A program made the translations under genes and the position numbers. From Crotophaga sulcirostris (Eukaryota; Chordata; Aves; Cuculiformes; Crotophagidae): 64,000 nt of DNA. Below the pieces are notes generated by a model. That model saw nothing but the letters and a program-made list of their open reading frames with translations. It was not told the DNA's origin and did no database searches. Position 1 is the stretch's first letter, and every line of letters starts with the position of its first letter. Below are positions 51,373-62,880 of the stretch, in pieces. The DNA is taken from positions 1,124,734 through 1,188,733 of the forward strand of contig VYZB01000077.1 of NCBI GenBank assembly GCA_013397455.1. The letters run 5' to 3'.

Positions 51373-53031
51373 ATGTTCAAAGTCTGCCCTCACCACAGCC
51401 CTGAACAGCACAGACATTACTACACTCAGTGCTTCCTACTAACTTGCCTACCCCCACTGGCTTTCCCCTTCGTTTTTCCTTCGTTTTCCTTCACATACAC
51501 CCAATTTCTGTGCTTTTCCTTTTCTAACTACAACAGGCTTCCAATTAATGTTTGCCTTTAGGATGGTGTACCCTCCGCAGTGTGGAGCAAGGCAGGGTCA
51601 AAGACCTCACTTCCTTCCTTAAACTAAGTAAGTGCAATTGTACAGGCCACACAAAGAGGACTGTCTTTATTCCTCCCCTCCTTTGTTCATCCATGCAAAA
51701 GAATCCTACAATCCAGGCCTAAAGTGAACCATAGACATACAGCCAAAATTATGACAAACTCATCTTGGACACTCATGAGAGCTCTACTTTAAGATATAGC
51801 CATCATATGTCCAACTTCTGTCCCCAAATAATGTATAACAAAAAGTTAACATGCCTGCTTTTACACACCCACTCTTTAGAGTATATGAAATAGAGCATCA
51901 ATAGCCTGAAAAATGAGAATTCTCTAGAGATAAAAAGGTTAAGTCTTTTCATATAACAAATTAAGCTTCTATATAATTTTTAATCTTTTTTATTTCAAGG
52001 AGTAGGAAAATGGTTTAGTTTTGTCAATTAAAATACTTTAACTTAAATCCTTGCAGCAATTGTCTTTATAATGAGAAAAATATTTTACTTTTAGAGAGAG
52101 CAATGAATAGCTATGATAGTTACTTTTTTTCTCTCTCATTTTAAAGAACAATAGGTTAATTCAAGAAATATGGTTTTGTTCTTTTTATTAAGTACTTGAA
52201 ATTTTCTAGTTTCCAGTTTCCTTAGTATAATGTTTGCTTATTCCTTGGAGTAGGAAATTAATATAAATCACTTATTCCAGTGCTACAATTTGGGGTACAT
52301 TGTTTCCTCAGCTAATCTTTTAACAGCAGGGCAATCATAATATAATGTCTTTATATCGAAGAGATTTATTTCAGTCCAAGTTACAAAAATATAATTCATA
52401 ACAGTGTGAAGTACAGTGTTAGCCTCTGCGATTTTGAAGCCTCAGTGCAATGCACACCTGAGACTGGATTTCTATTAGCAAAACTGGGCTGAAAGAAGAA
52501 AAACCTGTGACAGTTCATTCCTAGAAAACGTGTTTATACTGCAAGGACATTAACTAAAAGGCGCGTGTCAGTCTCAGGCAGAATAACATTGCTTTTATCC
52601 CTGTAGAACTGTATATCACTGGGTTTGGGTTTATTTCTGATTTATACCTTCACAAGTGAGACCAGGACTGGTGCAAGTCAGTGACTTTAGGAGTGAATTG
52701 GAATAGGGATAGCAGAGCCTGATTGTACCCTATTGGCTCTCCGTCACGCATGTTCTGTGTGATGAGGTGTGCTTGTCACCCCTACCCCCACATTCAAATC
52801 ACAAATACATCCACATCTGCATTTTGGTCCCAACTAAACACCAGCTAACAGATCTCCTTTCACTGAAGCTGCTACTCAGTAGTCCACATAGCTGTACAAA
52901 AAGTTCTCTTGCAATTTTTTATATTGGCATATTGCAAACACTTCCTTTTCAGGTTAGTGATATTTCAGTGTAAAACTATAATTTGAGATTATAATCTGAT
53001 GGACTACACACTCTTGGAGGCCAATTAACAC
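51373..53031. other. Unique sequence, no gene seen
   Basis: It starts with the possible right target duplication (51373..51379). No gene or further repeat is recognised. Confidence 0.55.
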
Positions 53032-53168
53032 TAGTGGTGGCGTCGCCATCCCTGGAGGTGTTTAAGAGGAGATTGGATGAGGCACTGAGTGCCATGGCTT
53101 AAATGATGAGTTGGTGTTAGTGTTGGAATATAGGTTGAACTTGATGATCTGAAAGGTCCTTTCCAACC
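53032..53168 (+). mobile_element. CR1 LINE 3' end, same subfamily, atypical tail
   Basis: A sense copy of under 140 bp. Its landmarks are 'GCCATCCCTGGAGGTGTTTA', 'GGAGATTGGATGAGGCACTG', 'AGTGCCATGGCTTAAATGAT', 'TTGATGATCTGAAAGGTCC' and 'TTTCCAACCTT'. The match to the reverse complement of the copy at 51151..51372 places both in one subfamily. No octamer tail follows the final TTCCAACC. Instead there is a T-run, a short AT core and an A-run. Confidence 0.9.
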
Positions 53169-53197
53169 TTTTTTTTTAATAATTAAAAAAAAAAAAA
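53169..53197 (+). repeat. T9 / A13 inverted homopolymer repeat at the CR1 3' end
   Basis: Nine T, then AATAATT, then thirteen A: an almost perfect palindrome able to form a hairpin. It replaces the usual octamer tail of the CR1 copy immediately upstream. Confidence 0.9.
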
Positions 53198-53274
53198 GAG
53201 GATTCATCCTTTGAATTCTTAAGCCAGATATGTAAATATTACTAATCAAGGTATCATAATATTTGACTTACTCC
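53198..53274. other. Short unique spacer between two CR1 ends
   Basis: Seventy-seven bases of AT-rich sequence separating a sense from an antisense CR1 end. Confidence 0.6.
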
Positions 53275-53345
53275 TATCACAGTATCACAGTATTACAAGG
53301 TTGGAAAGGACCTCTGAGATCATCGAGTCCAACCTCCTATGTGGA
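53275..53345 (-). mobile_element. Very short CR1 LINE 3' end
   Basis: An antisense copy starting with two TATCACAG octamers, then 'AAGGTTGGAAAGGACCTCTG' and 'AGATCATCGAGTCCAACCTC'. It is cut off after about 70 bp, so only the extreme 3' end was inserted or survived. It forms an inverted pair with the sense copy at 53032..53168. Confidence 0.92.
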
Positions 53346-56155
53346 CCTTCCGGATATAAATTAAACACAAATACATTTTTCTACATCATTAACATCCAAT
53401 CCAACCCTAGTCCAAGTTCAAGAGTCAGTACTGCTGGATCACAGTGGAAATGTATCCCTAATTCAAGTATCTTAATGTAACAGTTTCCTGCAGCTGAAAA
53501 ACTGGTCTGTTTCCATCAAGTACACACCTGCAATGTGACAATGAGTGAGAGGTGAGTAACCTGTAAATGACATAACAGGGTGTTCTTGATCTTGTATTGT
53601 TTTCATTAAACTTCCATTAGCCATTGTCCAAATGTGACTGTCAGTTTCTGAGTTCTTCAGTAGAAATGGCTGCTGTGATAACCGAAAAGGTGGAAGTTAA
53701 ATGGACAAAATGCAAGGATTACTTACAAGAACACTAGAAACTGGCTTCAATGCATTCTAAAAATTACTGAAAGCAGTAAGGCTTATATTTTTTCTTGTAC
53801 CACAAGTTTTTAAGCACAGGACCTCACTTTCTTCACTTGCTCACTCTTAAGAAGCCACACAACTGAGCAGAGCTCTGTGAGGAGTCAGAGCACACTGTGC
53901 CTCGACGAACAGCAGAACAGGAAATCTGTCTGGAGAGGCCTCTTTCCCTTAACACAACAGCTGCTCCTCTCCAATGCCTGAGTTCAAATTCAGTCGAGCT
54001 CGTATTGCAGAGGTTGCATCTTACCATGGTAACTCTGGTCCAATGACATATTCAAATTCCTCTTCAAAAACTATTTGATCTTGAGTAAAATCACTCATTA
54101 TCTCTATATAACACATCCTCTTCAACATAATGACTTTCAGTCTATTCATTTTATTTCTCCACTACTCCCCCATCTTTCTTCTCCTGATCCTCTTTGCTGT
54201 CTTCTACTAATATACATAAAGAATCTCTTCATCCATCACTTTTCTCCATCAATAACTGACTCGTTTCCTCAATGAAGAAATAAAACCTGACCCTTCTCTA
54301 TCATCTGCTTCTGTTATTTGTCTTACAGATGTCCTGCAGTGCAAGTAGATTTCCCAATGACTAAAACAAACTGCAACCACATCCATAGTTCCAGCTGCCT
54401 TTTCGCCACATTTAACTGAACTCTCAGACCTTCTCTTCTCTCCATCTCTGCTTTCATTCGGCCCTAGACATAGCTCTAGCTTTGATCTTTTCCTCTTTTA
54501 AGTAGGTGGACTTTCTTCTTACCTCATTTCCATCTATTTGAGGGGTCTGGCAGGGACGTAAGAGTCTTTTTTCCCTTAGGAAGACTAATCCATAAAGTCA
54601 CAAACTCACCAGCCATGTCCATGCTAAGAAGTCACATTTCTTATATCTTTAGTCTAAACTGAAGCTTTAGTCCATCTGCCATCTGCTAGCACATATGCAT
54701 CTAGCTCTAAGCCAGTTATAGCTCAATTATCAGATTGCAAAATAACTTATTTCCTACTAAGGCAAAATAACAGACCAATAGAACCCAATTAGCAGCAACT
54801 GAAGAAAACATTGGTCCTCTTCTAACTCAACAGCGTAGCACAGCTGTTGTGCTCTGAGTGTCCACCTCTCACCTTAGAATCACTCTTAGCTTAATGCTCC
54901 TGTCTAGGCTGGAAAGGCTTCAAATCTCTGTTCCCAGGCATCAGAATCCATTTTTTTTGATTTACATCACCTGCATGTACCTTAGCAAGCTAGGTTTTTT
55001 TCTGTGACATGAAAAGAAATCACGTGCTTCATTTTATCAGCCAGTCAGGTTCAATAAAGTTGAGGGAAGTAGTGCAATACCCTTTGATTGCTGTAGAGGC
55101 CACTGCTCCTTGACTTAACTTGCAGTTTCTACTGGAGAATCTCTCTCATGATCATATCTAATCTTACTGCTGTATTTGTATGGATATTCTAATGACTTTT
55201 CCAATTTAGTCAGACAGCCAAACAATCATTCAAGTTCTCTCTTTGTTTGCTACAATTTTCCTCTCTCTAGCTTTGACAAATAACCTTTAGTACCATCGTA
55301 ATTCTTGGGAATACCTTGTTGTGATAGTCTGCTTACGTTATCCCTTTGAATGCATAAACTGCTGTATAGAGTCCCTCACTTCTATTTTATATATCAAATA
55401 AAAACTACATACCTTCACTTTCAAGTCCATCATACTCTGCTTTCAGTCCACTTACACCCCTCCTTCACCACTAAATTGACTCCCTGAGCAGTATGCAGTT
55501 TCATTGTCATCTGTTGGGGACATTTTGAACCAAATATTTCTATGCTTTCTCACAGGAATAGCGAATCTTTCTCTCCTGCTTCCGTAAAAATATCTGAGTG
55601 TTTCCTCAAAGCCCTCCTTTGCTGGGATGGCTCCAGGAATGGGATATGTGGCTGGGCCTTGCTTAGTGTTATCTCACAGCTGGACTGTGAGCTCTCTGGG
55701 GCACAGCTGTACTGCAGGGGCAGGGAGGAAGGTGAGGACTCTTCACATAGTGCAGCCACAGTTAGTCATTCTTCCTGATTGCTTTGATAACACAGCTAAT
55801 TATTCATCATAACAGCTGCAGTAGCAATAAAAAGTTACAGCTGTCTAATTTATTTAACAGATTAAAGACAAGGGGTTTTCAGTAAGGCTTTTCCAGTTGT
55901 GGAATTTATCATTAGTCACCACATGATGAGTCTTCGGCTAGTCTGGTTGCACAACAAAACTGTTTGATCTGCTGGGTTTTAGAAAGACAGATGTGTTGAT
56001 AGGAAGGCTTTATACTTGGGTTGTTTGATGGGTTATGGAAAACCAGGAAAACCAGGTTATAGAAAACTCATGCATATTTTAATCTTAAATGTTTGGAACA
56101 TTTATAAATGGCTCAACCTTGATTAGGTCAGTCCTATTGCGCTTTAAAGGAAAAC
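53346..56155. other. Unique sequence with a pyrimidine-biased half kilobase
   Basis: No gene recognised. Bases 54060 to 54560 are biased to C and T on the plus strand, with many CTTCTCC and CCTCTTT words but no tandem period. Confidence 0.5.
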
Positions 56156-56615
56156 TTCCCTGGGCAACATGTTCCAGTGCATCATCACCCTCACAGTAAA
56201 TATTTCTTCCTAATTTCTAATCTAAATTTGCCCTCTTTCAGCTTAGAACTGTTGCCCCTCATCCTGTCACTACAGTCCCCGATGAAGAGTCCCTCCCCAG
56301 CTTTCCTGTAGGTCCCCTTTAAGTATGGGAAGGTTGCCATAAGGTCTCCCTGCAGCCTTCTTTTCTCTAGACTAAACCCAAACTCTCTCAGCCAATCCTT
56401 GTATGGGAGGTGCTCCAGCCCTCTAAACATATTTGTGGCTCTCCTCTAGACTCACTCGGACAGATCCATGTTCTTCCTGTGCTGAGGACTCCAAAACTGA
56501 ACGCAGTACTCCAGGTGAGGTCTCCCAGCAAAGAGCAGTAGAGAGTAGAGAGTAGAGGGGGTGAATCATCTCTCTCAACTTACTGGTCACATTTCTTTTG
56601 ATGCACCTCAGGATA
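56156..56615 (-). mobile_element. CR1 LINE, 3' region without its terminus
   Basis: An antisense CR1 of 460 bp. Its landmarks, in order, are 'TTCCCTGGGCAACATGTTCC', 'AATATTTCTTCCTAATTTC', 'TTTGCCCTCTTTCAGCTTAG', 'TGTTGCCCCTCATCCTGTCA', 'AAGGTCTCCCTGCAGCC', 'AACTCTCTCAGCCAATCC', 'GGGAGGTGCTCCAGCCCTCT', 'AACGCAGTACTCCAGGTGAG' and 'TTTCTTTTGATGCACCTCAG'. The true 3' terminus with its octamer tail is missing on the left, replaced by sequence I do not recognise. A 7-bp motif AGTAGAG is repeated three times at 56537..56557, where related copies have it once. Confidence 0.95.
56537..56557 (+). repeat. (AGTAGAG)3 heptamer expansion inside CR1
   Basis: Three perfect 7-bp units in a part of CR1 that normally carries a single GAGTAGAGGGGG. 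It is a local replication-slippage product. Confidence 0.9.
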
Positions 56616-59250
56616 CCTCCAAACCTACTACTATTTCCAACTCCAAGGAAGGAGCATTGCTCCCTAAAAATGAATTATTCTTTGCTCAGAGCTAGTAAGA
56701 CACCTGCTCCGTACATCCTCTAGGGACTCGCCATGGAGTAAGCTCAGGAAAGCAACTGAGACTGGTGTTCACACAGACTGAGTAGACTGATTTATCCTCC
56801 TTCTCACAGTTTCATCTGTTGTTGTGGACAAGAGTATCTGTGACGGTCCATTCAGGTCTCTCAAATTTACAAGACAACATGTTCTGTTAATACGAGTACT
56901 GAATAGATACTTTGTGAACAAATAGTTTCCTACTGTTCAGGCGGAATACTGCTGCCTGACAGCGTTTTTAGTTAGTAAGTTATGTTTTACGTTGCATTTC
57001 TGCTCATTTTGGAAACTAAGCAGCAGTTTGGATAGTAACAATTAAAGCAAAAACATGACGAAAAATATTATCCACTTGAGATCTCCTTCTACTTGTCACA
57101 TTCAGTAAACATAGTGTAGAAAGAACAGCTAGGAAATGTAAATGGCTCTGCAGTAAATTTATATTAGTCCAAATAGCTATTTCAAATGAGGTCAGTGGAG
57201 TGCATTTGCCATTTAAGAGAGTCATCCAGACTTAACACAAAGCATTATACACATTCTGGAGCCTTCAAAGAAGAGCAAAACATAGTTGGCAGGCAATTTA
57301 AACAAATAGTAGTTTGTCAGTTAAATCTCATAACTGCATGGCAGATATTTATTGTAAACCAGGGATCGCTCTAGTTCACATTGTTTAGACATTATTTGAT
57401 TTTATTTTACTGTTTTTAATGTCCAAGTAGCACTGGAACACAGACTGAATGGTGTATGTAGTACTTATCTACATGAGCATCTGTGTCACTTTTTGGACTA
57501 GGAAATGTGCCACCATTTCTATTCTGCTGTGAGCAGTGGGTGGTCAAACAAAAGGCTTGGTGCTATTAATGCATCTCAAATTAAACTGTGGCTAACAAGC
57601 AATAATAAACATGAAAAGCCAAGACACTTACCCTCTCACTTGGAATAAGTCCACTGGTTTAAGTGCATTGCTCAGAGTTACACCACTCAAAAGGGAAGCT
57701 GGATGTGGCTTGGTCTTACCATAAGTGAAAGAAGAAGATGTTATGTACCTTCTCCCTGCCACGAAGCGTTCTGAAATAATACCTTCGGTACCCTTAAAGA
57801 AATTAGAACTTGAGCTGTCCACTTTCCTCTCATAGCTGGACCATATGCTGCCACTGCCCCCTCCTCTACGGCTTCAGAGGGCTGCAGGTAGTGAGAATAA
57901 CTTTATTAAGCAACGCAAAGTGGATTGAAAAAATGGAAAATAGGCCAGAGGGGATCACCTCTGATGGGGCAAGGTGGAAGAACAGCAACCAAAGTAGATG
58001 CACAGGAAGAAGAAATGCACTGCTTGGATGTGGGGACATGTGTTCTTCCTCTCTGTCTAATCCCTATGCAGTGCGGGGAGGAACGGGGAGAAGTTAGGGT
58101 GAAGGGTGCTGCTGGGGCAGAGGGCTGCAGGAAAGAGAGGCTGGAGAACAGCAGGGCTGTATTCTGGGACTGAGTGATGAAGTTTCCAGCCTCTGGACAC
58201 CCAAAGAATATCTCACAGTGCAGGAATTTAAAAGCAGGGAATTTTAGCATGTACAGCTCAGTAATTCAGGGAAGCACTTTCACAAGTCATGCTCTGGGGT
58301 TCTGTGGATCTTCCCTCTGCAGGGGCAGCTGCAGACAAATTGCTGCCTCTTCCCTCCTTCCCTCCAGCCTCCACTGAGTGTCTTAATATTTGAAGAGTTG
58401 TCTAACCATGTTTAATCCCATCTTGCATTAAACAGATGAGTGAAAAGTGATGTGAATTGTGTTTCCATGGGAATTCCCACAGTGAGGGAGTGATCAATGC
58501 TGCATAGCTGTCTTTTCATGCTTTGTTAACAGATATTTATATTCCATAAATACCATCTCATACTTTGCCCCTTTCCTACAATGCCACTACTTTACTGGGA
58601 AACCGAAAGCCCTATCAGTCCTTTAACTCCCCTATTTTACTCTGAATCCAAAGTAAATAGCATCAAATTCAGACAGATTGTTTGAAAGATTAGGTTACTC
58701 AATTAGAGGGATTTATTCTACCTTACCAACTTCCTTACAAACATTTTCATTTGAATTTTCAAGGGCAGGAGTCCATTCTCATAACAAGCATGGGCCATGC
58801 TCCACTTACCATCTGACATTTCTTTATGTGGCTCATCTTAATAAAAATTTAAAGCTACTTTTGTCAAGTCAAGTGTTAGCATCAGCATGGAAGTGGGACA
58901 TTGTGGAAACTTCGGAAAACCTAGGTCTCTGTCAACATGTTTAGATATCAGCCAGGGCTCCACTAATGGCATGTTCTACATGAGTGGGAAGAGTAGATAT
59001 TGCTACTGCCAAGTGAGGCAATAGGTATGTATTGCTACTCAGAGGCTAAGATACAAATACTGTCTGGAGAGCAGTGACACATGCATCACCAGGTTACTTA
59101 GTAAATTTCTCCCTGGGATGTGGCCATTGTGCCCTGGAAACATCAGTGTTCAAAGCTCATGGTAGCTCTATTCTGCACAGTACTGTTTATCCAGAGCTCC
59201 CTACACTGATTATGACTCTTGATGTTGTTAGGAGGGGTTCTGTTATAGGT
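56616..59250. other. Unique sequence, no gene seen
   Basis: A purine-rich, GC-richer patch at 57930 to 58170 is open in several frames on both strands. None of the translations resembles a known family and no splice structure is evident. Confidence 0.5.
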
Positions 59251-59350
59251 CTCATAGATTTATAGATATCAAGGTCAAAAGGAACCAGTGTGGTGCTATC
59301 ACCCAGCTTCCTGTGTAACGTGGGCTACTGGACTCCCCTGAACTAATTAA
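59251..59350 (-). mobile_element. Ancient CR1/L3-like LINE 3' end
   Basis: An antisense remnant. 'CTCATAGATTTATAGATATC', 'AAGGTCAAAAGGAACCAGTG', 'CAGCTTCCTGTGTAACG' and 'CTCCCCTGAACTAATTAA' line up with the 3' end of the old amniote CR1 group (TCATAGATTCCAAGGCCAGA... CTCCTGTATAACACAGG type). It belongs to the same age class as the fragment at 26085..26300 and lies in the opposite orientation. Confidence 0.65.
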
Positions 59351-60400
59351 CTGCTGTAAGTGGCAGTAACAGAATCTCTGCACAGTTAGCACGCAATAAA
59401 TAAGAAAATGAAATACTTAGAGTAGATGATGAGTGAGAGTCTTGTTGCTGACACAGGGCTGCAGGAGCCAGCAGACCTAGGCTCTGTCTCAACTCCTGCT
59501 GCTGTGACCCACCTACTTCTCACCACGTGCGCTCAGGACCTTTGTTTCTCTCTGCCACAAGTTGCTGCAGTGCTTCCCTCTGTCACCGGACTCTTGCACA
59601 CTTGCAAATTGCAAGACTTCAGAAAGAAGCTGCCAGGTAGGCACAGAGGACTTATTCCTGCATGGTGCGCCTTTCAGAGTAAACCACCCTCACTCACAGG
59701 TTTCCACTTGCAGATCTGAAAGCTCTGAGAGAAACAATGTCTGGTTTAAATGGTGGCACTTTCCAGTCACTTGCATTTTACTGCAATGTAGAATATCTAG
59801 TCATAATGAAGGATACTTTTCCCATTCAAGTAAGGATTGTGCGTTCACAATTACTTGTAAGTTGTTTTTTATTCCTGATTTCTTTACTTTAATTTAAGAG
59901 CACTAATACACTGACCTTTATTTTTGACAATGTATATCATATCTTACCAGCATTGGAAAGGCCGGAGTAATATTTTACAGATCAGTGTTCAAGCATTTGT
60001 CAAGGTATCAGGGTGAGTTTTTAGTGTGAAATGTGCTGTCCTTTGCCCAGAATTTTCCAGCCTCATAAGAATTAGCTACAGAAGAGGCTATGTGAAAAGC
60101 ACAGATATTCTATTATTGTGTAACAAAGAGTCTGAATAGATCCAAGCAAGGAAATACCTTGAATAACCACATTTTTTCTGCAGTTCACTAACAAGACTTG
60201 CAAGAATCAGCAAGAGCCCTGTGTCTCCCAGGGTCCTGCCTAATCCAGAGGTCTGAAACTTTGTGGATTTGTTATGATGCATCTGAGAAAGAAAAGACAG
60301 TAGACAGAAGAGACAGGCAAGGAGAAATGGAAAATAAAATAAATTCCTTTTGTATTGCCAATCAGCCCAACTGTTAATCAAAGTTTCCCTTTGCACTGTC
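59351..60400. other. Unique sequence, no gene seen
   Basis: Open frames up to 111 codons at 59426 to 59897 lie in a GC-richer patch and show no family resemblance. Confidence 0.5.
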
Positions 60401-60428
60401 AAAATAAAAAAAAAAAAACAAACACAAC
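60401..60428 (+). repeat. A-rich low-complexity tract
   Basis: AAAAT followed by thirteen A, then CAAACACAACAC. No retroposed gene is recognisable upstream, so this does not look like the tail of a processed pseudogene. Confidence 0.8.
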
Positions 60429-62794
60429 ACTTTTGGTTTTATCAATCAAGTAAATAACACTATTTGTATTCACCCTTGGCTGCTATTGGTACAGTACTGC
60501 TTCTCCAGTATTAACTATCCTAGAGTTGCTAATAAGAAATATTTTTTGAGATTTGGGGCGGCAAGATTTGTAGTAACCTTCTTAGTCACTGAAAGAGTGT
60601 TGCTTAATGGCCATCTATCTGTGAGATGCATCCACTTTACTCAGTTTCGAAAGGGAAACCAGTGGACATCATATCAACATAGTACAGAAAAAAAGATACA
60701 TGGCTCTCAAGGGAGCACTCACATGCTTAAAGGTAAGCATGTGTACAATGTTTGCGTAGTCAGAAGCTTATAGAGAGAAAACAATTGTTTTAGTGTTAAG
60801 ATAGGTCAGCTATTCAAGGTTAAGCTCACCTGTCACAAGGGAAAGCAAATTTTGCATATTATTTTTGAGATAGAAGAGTTCTTCTTGATAACATATCCAT
60901 TTCTGCTTATTCACAAAAATTACTTTTTAAAAATTGCAGTTGGTTTTGCATTTTCTGTTCATGACCTGTTTTGTCAGTTCATTCTTGCACCCTATGTCCC
61001 ACTCAGAAAACTTTCTGTATTTTTTATACCAAAATTCCATTTAGCCCAGCATAAAGTCTTTAACAGTGTCAAATGCAATAGGGAAGGGTATATAATACAA
61101 GTTACAGGAAGCAATCCATCTCTTAATACATTTTCATAGTTCACAGGAATTAACAATTTAGGGGTTACTTGTCTGATCCCCTGTTTCTGAGACCTAAGAT
61201 GAAACAGCATTTTGAAGACTTTTTAAGATACCAGAATGGGTCTGAATGATGTGACTGTCCCAGTCACTCTGATGTTCCATACTATTGGGAATTTTTTCTG
61301 CAGGAACTACATTCTTGGGCTTGTGTAGTAAAAATCTGTTGATCTTTGGGATACACTATAAGCCTAATTTCTTCCTTGGTCATTTGTGGTTTTCTGGGAA
61401 TCTGGGAGCAGTTTGAATAGCAGGAATGAGGAGTGTTAGTGGGTTGCCCGCTGTATTTTGTAATGTGGATATTGGTTATTTCAACCTGGATTTTTGTTAT
61501 TTTTTTGTAGTTCATAGGGGGTGATATTTGAAAATGTCTAAACTACTTGGAAATTCACAGAGGCAACTCTTTCAGGCTAAAAGAGTAGGAATAAACAAGC
61601 AAATAGAATGCAGTCGGCTGCTTCCCTCCCTTCTTTGACACATGTGGCTGGAGTCAGTAGGCACTACACCAAGTGCCTTGTCGTGCTGACCACCCTGCTG
61701 CCACCAGAGCCAGGACATTGTTTCAGCATCTGTGCCAGCAAAACTGACATTAGGCATTATTTACCGTCTCAGCTCTGCCACATCCCTGAGGGTTTCCTGA
61801 CAGAGTCCCAGAGTACAGTACTTTAGTAATACATCAGCATGGTGGTGAATGTAAAGTCTTTCTTTGCTTGAACATTTAATCTTTTATCTAAAAGGTTCAC
61901 GTTAAAAAGAAATATTTGTCTTGAAGGAAAAACATTTTACCATTCCTCATCTGTTTTTACAAATCTGCACTTACTCTGGCAAAGATATCCACAGTCATTT
62001 TAAATGAAAACTGACTTTATGTTACATCAGTTTAAAATTAACTCATACTGCAGTTAGAATTTATTGTAAAGCAGCTGGGTTTTATTCCTGTTTTTTGAAG
62101 CGAACATATGGATTATGACAGAACCTATTAAATATCTCTGGAGTGTGTCTGAGAAGTGTGTCGCTTTACGCAGAGCTCCATCATTGAATTTCTGTCTGAA
62201 CATCTTAGTCTCCTGTAGGGTCCCATCAAGTTACAAGACAGAAACCAGAAAAGTCTTCTTTCAGCATACTTGAAAATACGGCTAGGTGGATGCTAGAGTT
62301 TCTTTGATAATTCTTTGTTTTACTTGCATGGGTGACATTTATTCTTTTTCTTGTCCTGGTTAATACAGATGAAACATGCACTCTTGAATGCGTGAACTGG
62401 GGATCATCAGCTTTTCACCCCATCTCTTTGTTGTCTGGTACAGTGGACAACCTACTACGCAGCAGTATCTTTTGTAGAGATTAATGGTCTGGTTTACAAA
62501 TGCTTTTATTAGATTACTTGCTATTCCTAAAGTTTATGGCAAATATATTTCTGTCACTTTGTTCATTTTATTGTGTTATGGTAGCAGTGTTTTTATATTC
62601 AGCAAAGTGAGGGAGCGTTAAGACAGAACGCAGCTGTCAGCCCATGCTTGCAACACCCTCCAGCAGTTTCAGTAAGAGGGTGGGTGAAAAGAGCTTACTC
62701 AGGGGGAAGCAGGACAGGCAATTTCTAGGCAGGCTGAGTGCAATTACCTGGCTGGGAATTTGTGGAGGAAACTGTGGTTAGTGCCCCTCCTCTT
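60429..62794. other. Unique sequence, no gene seen
   Basis: Short open frames only, longest 95 codons. No recognised element. Confidence 0.55.
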
Positions 62795-62880
62795 CTGAAA
62801 AGTGCATGGGATCTTTAGCAACCACAATGGTCAAGATTTCAGGGTTTAGTTTAATTGCCGGGAGATGCTTTGTGCCTTTA
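62795..62880 (+). repeat. Possible ancient interspersed repeat remnant
   Basis: 'AAAAGTGCATGGGATCTTTA' and 'GCAACCACAATGGTCAAGAT' resemble a motif (GTGCCATGGGATCTTTAATGACCACA type) that I remember from old repeats in reptile genomes. The match rests on about 40 bases and the family is not certain. Confidence 0.3.

Noticed and set aside
56191..56430. 79-codon minus-strand frame
   Set aside because: It lies in the sense direction of the CR1 at 56156..56615 but in its noncoding 3' region. Similar frames occur by chance in many CR1 copies.
60401..60428. A-tract as a poly(A) tail of a processed pseudogene
   Set aside because: Nothing upstream resembles a retroposed mRNA and no flanking direct repeats were seen.
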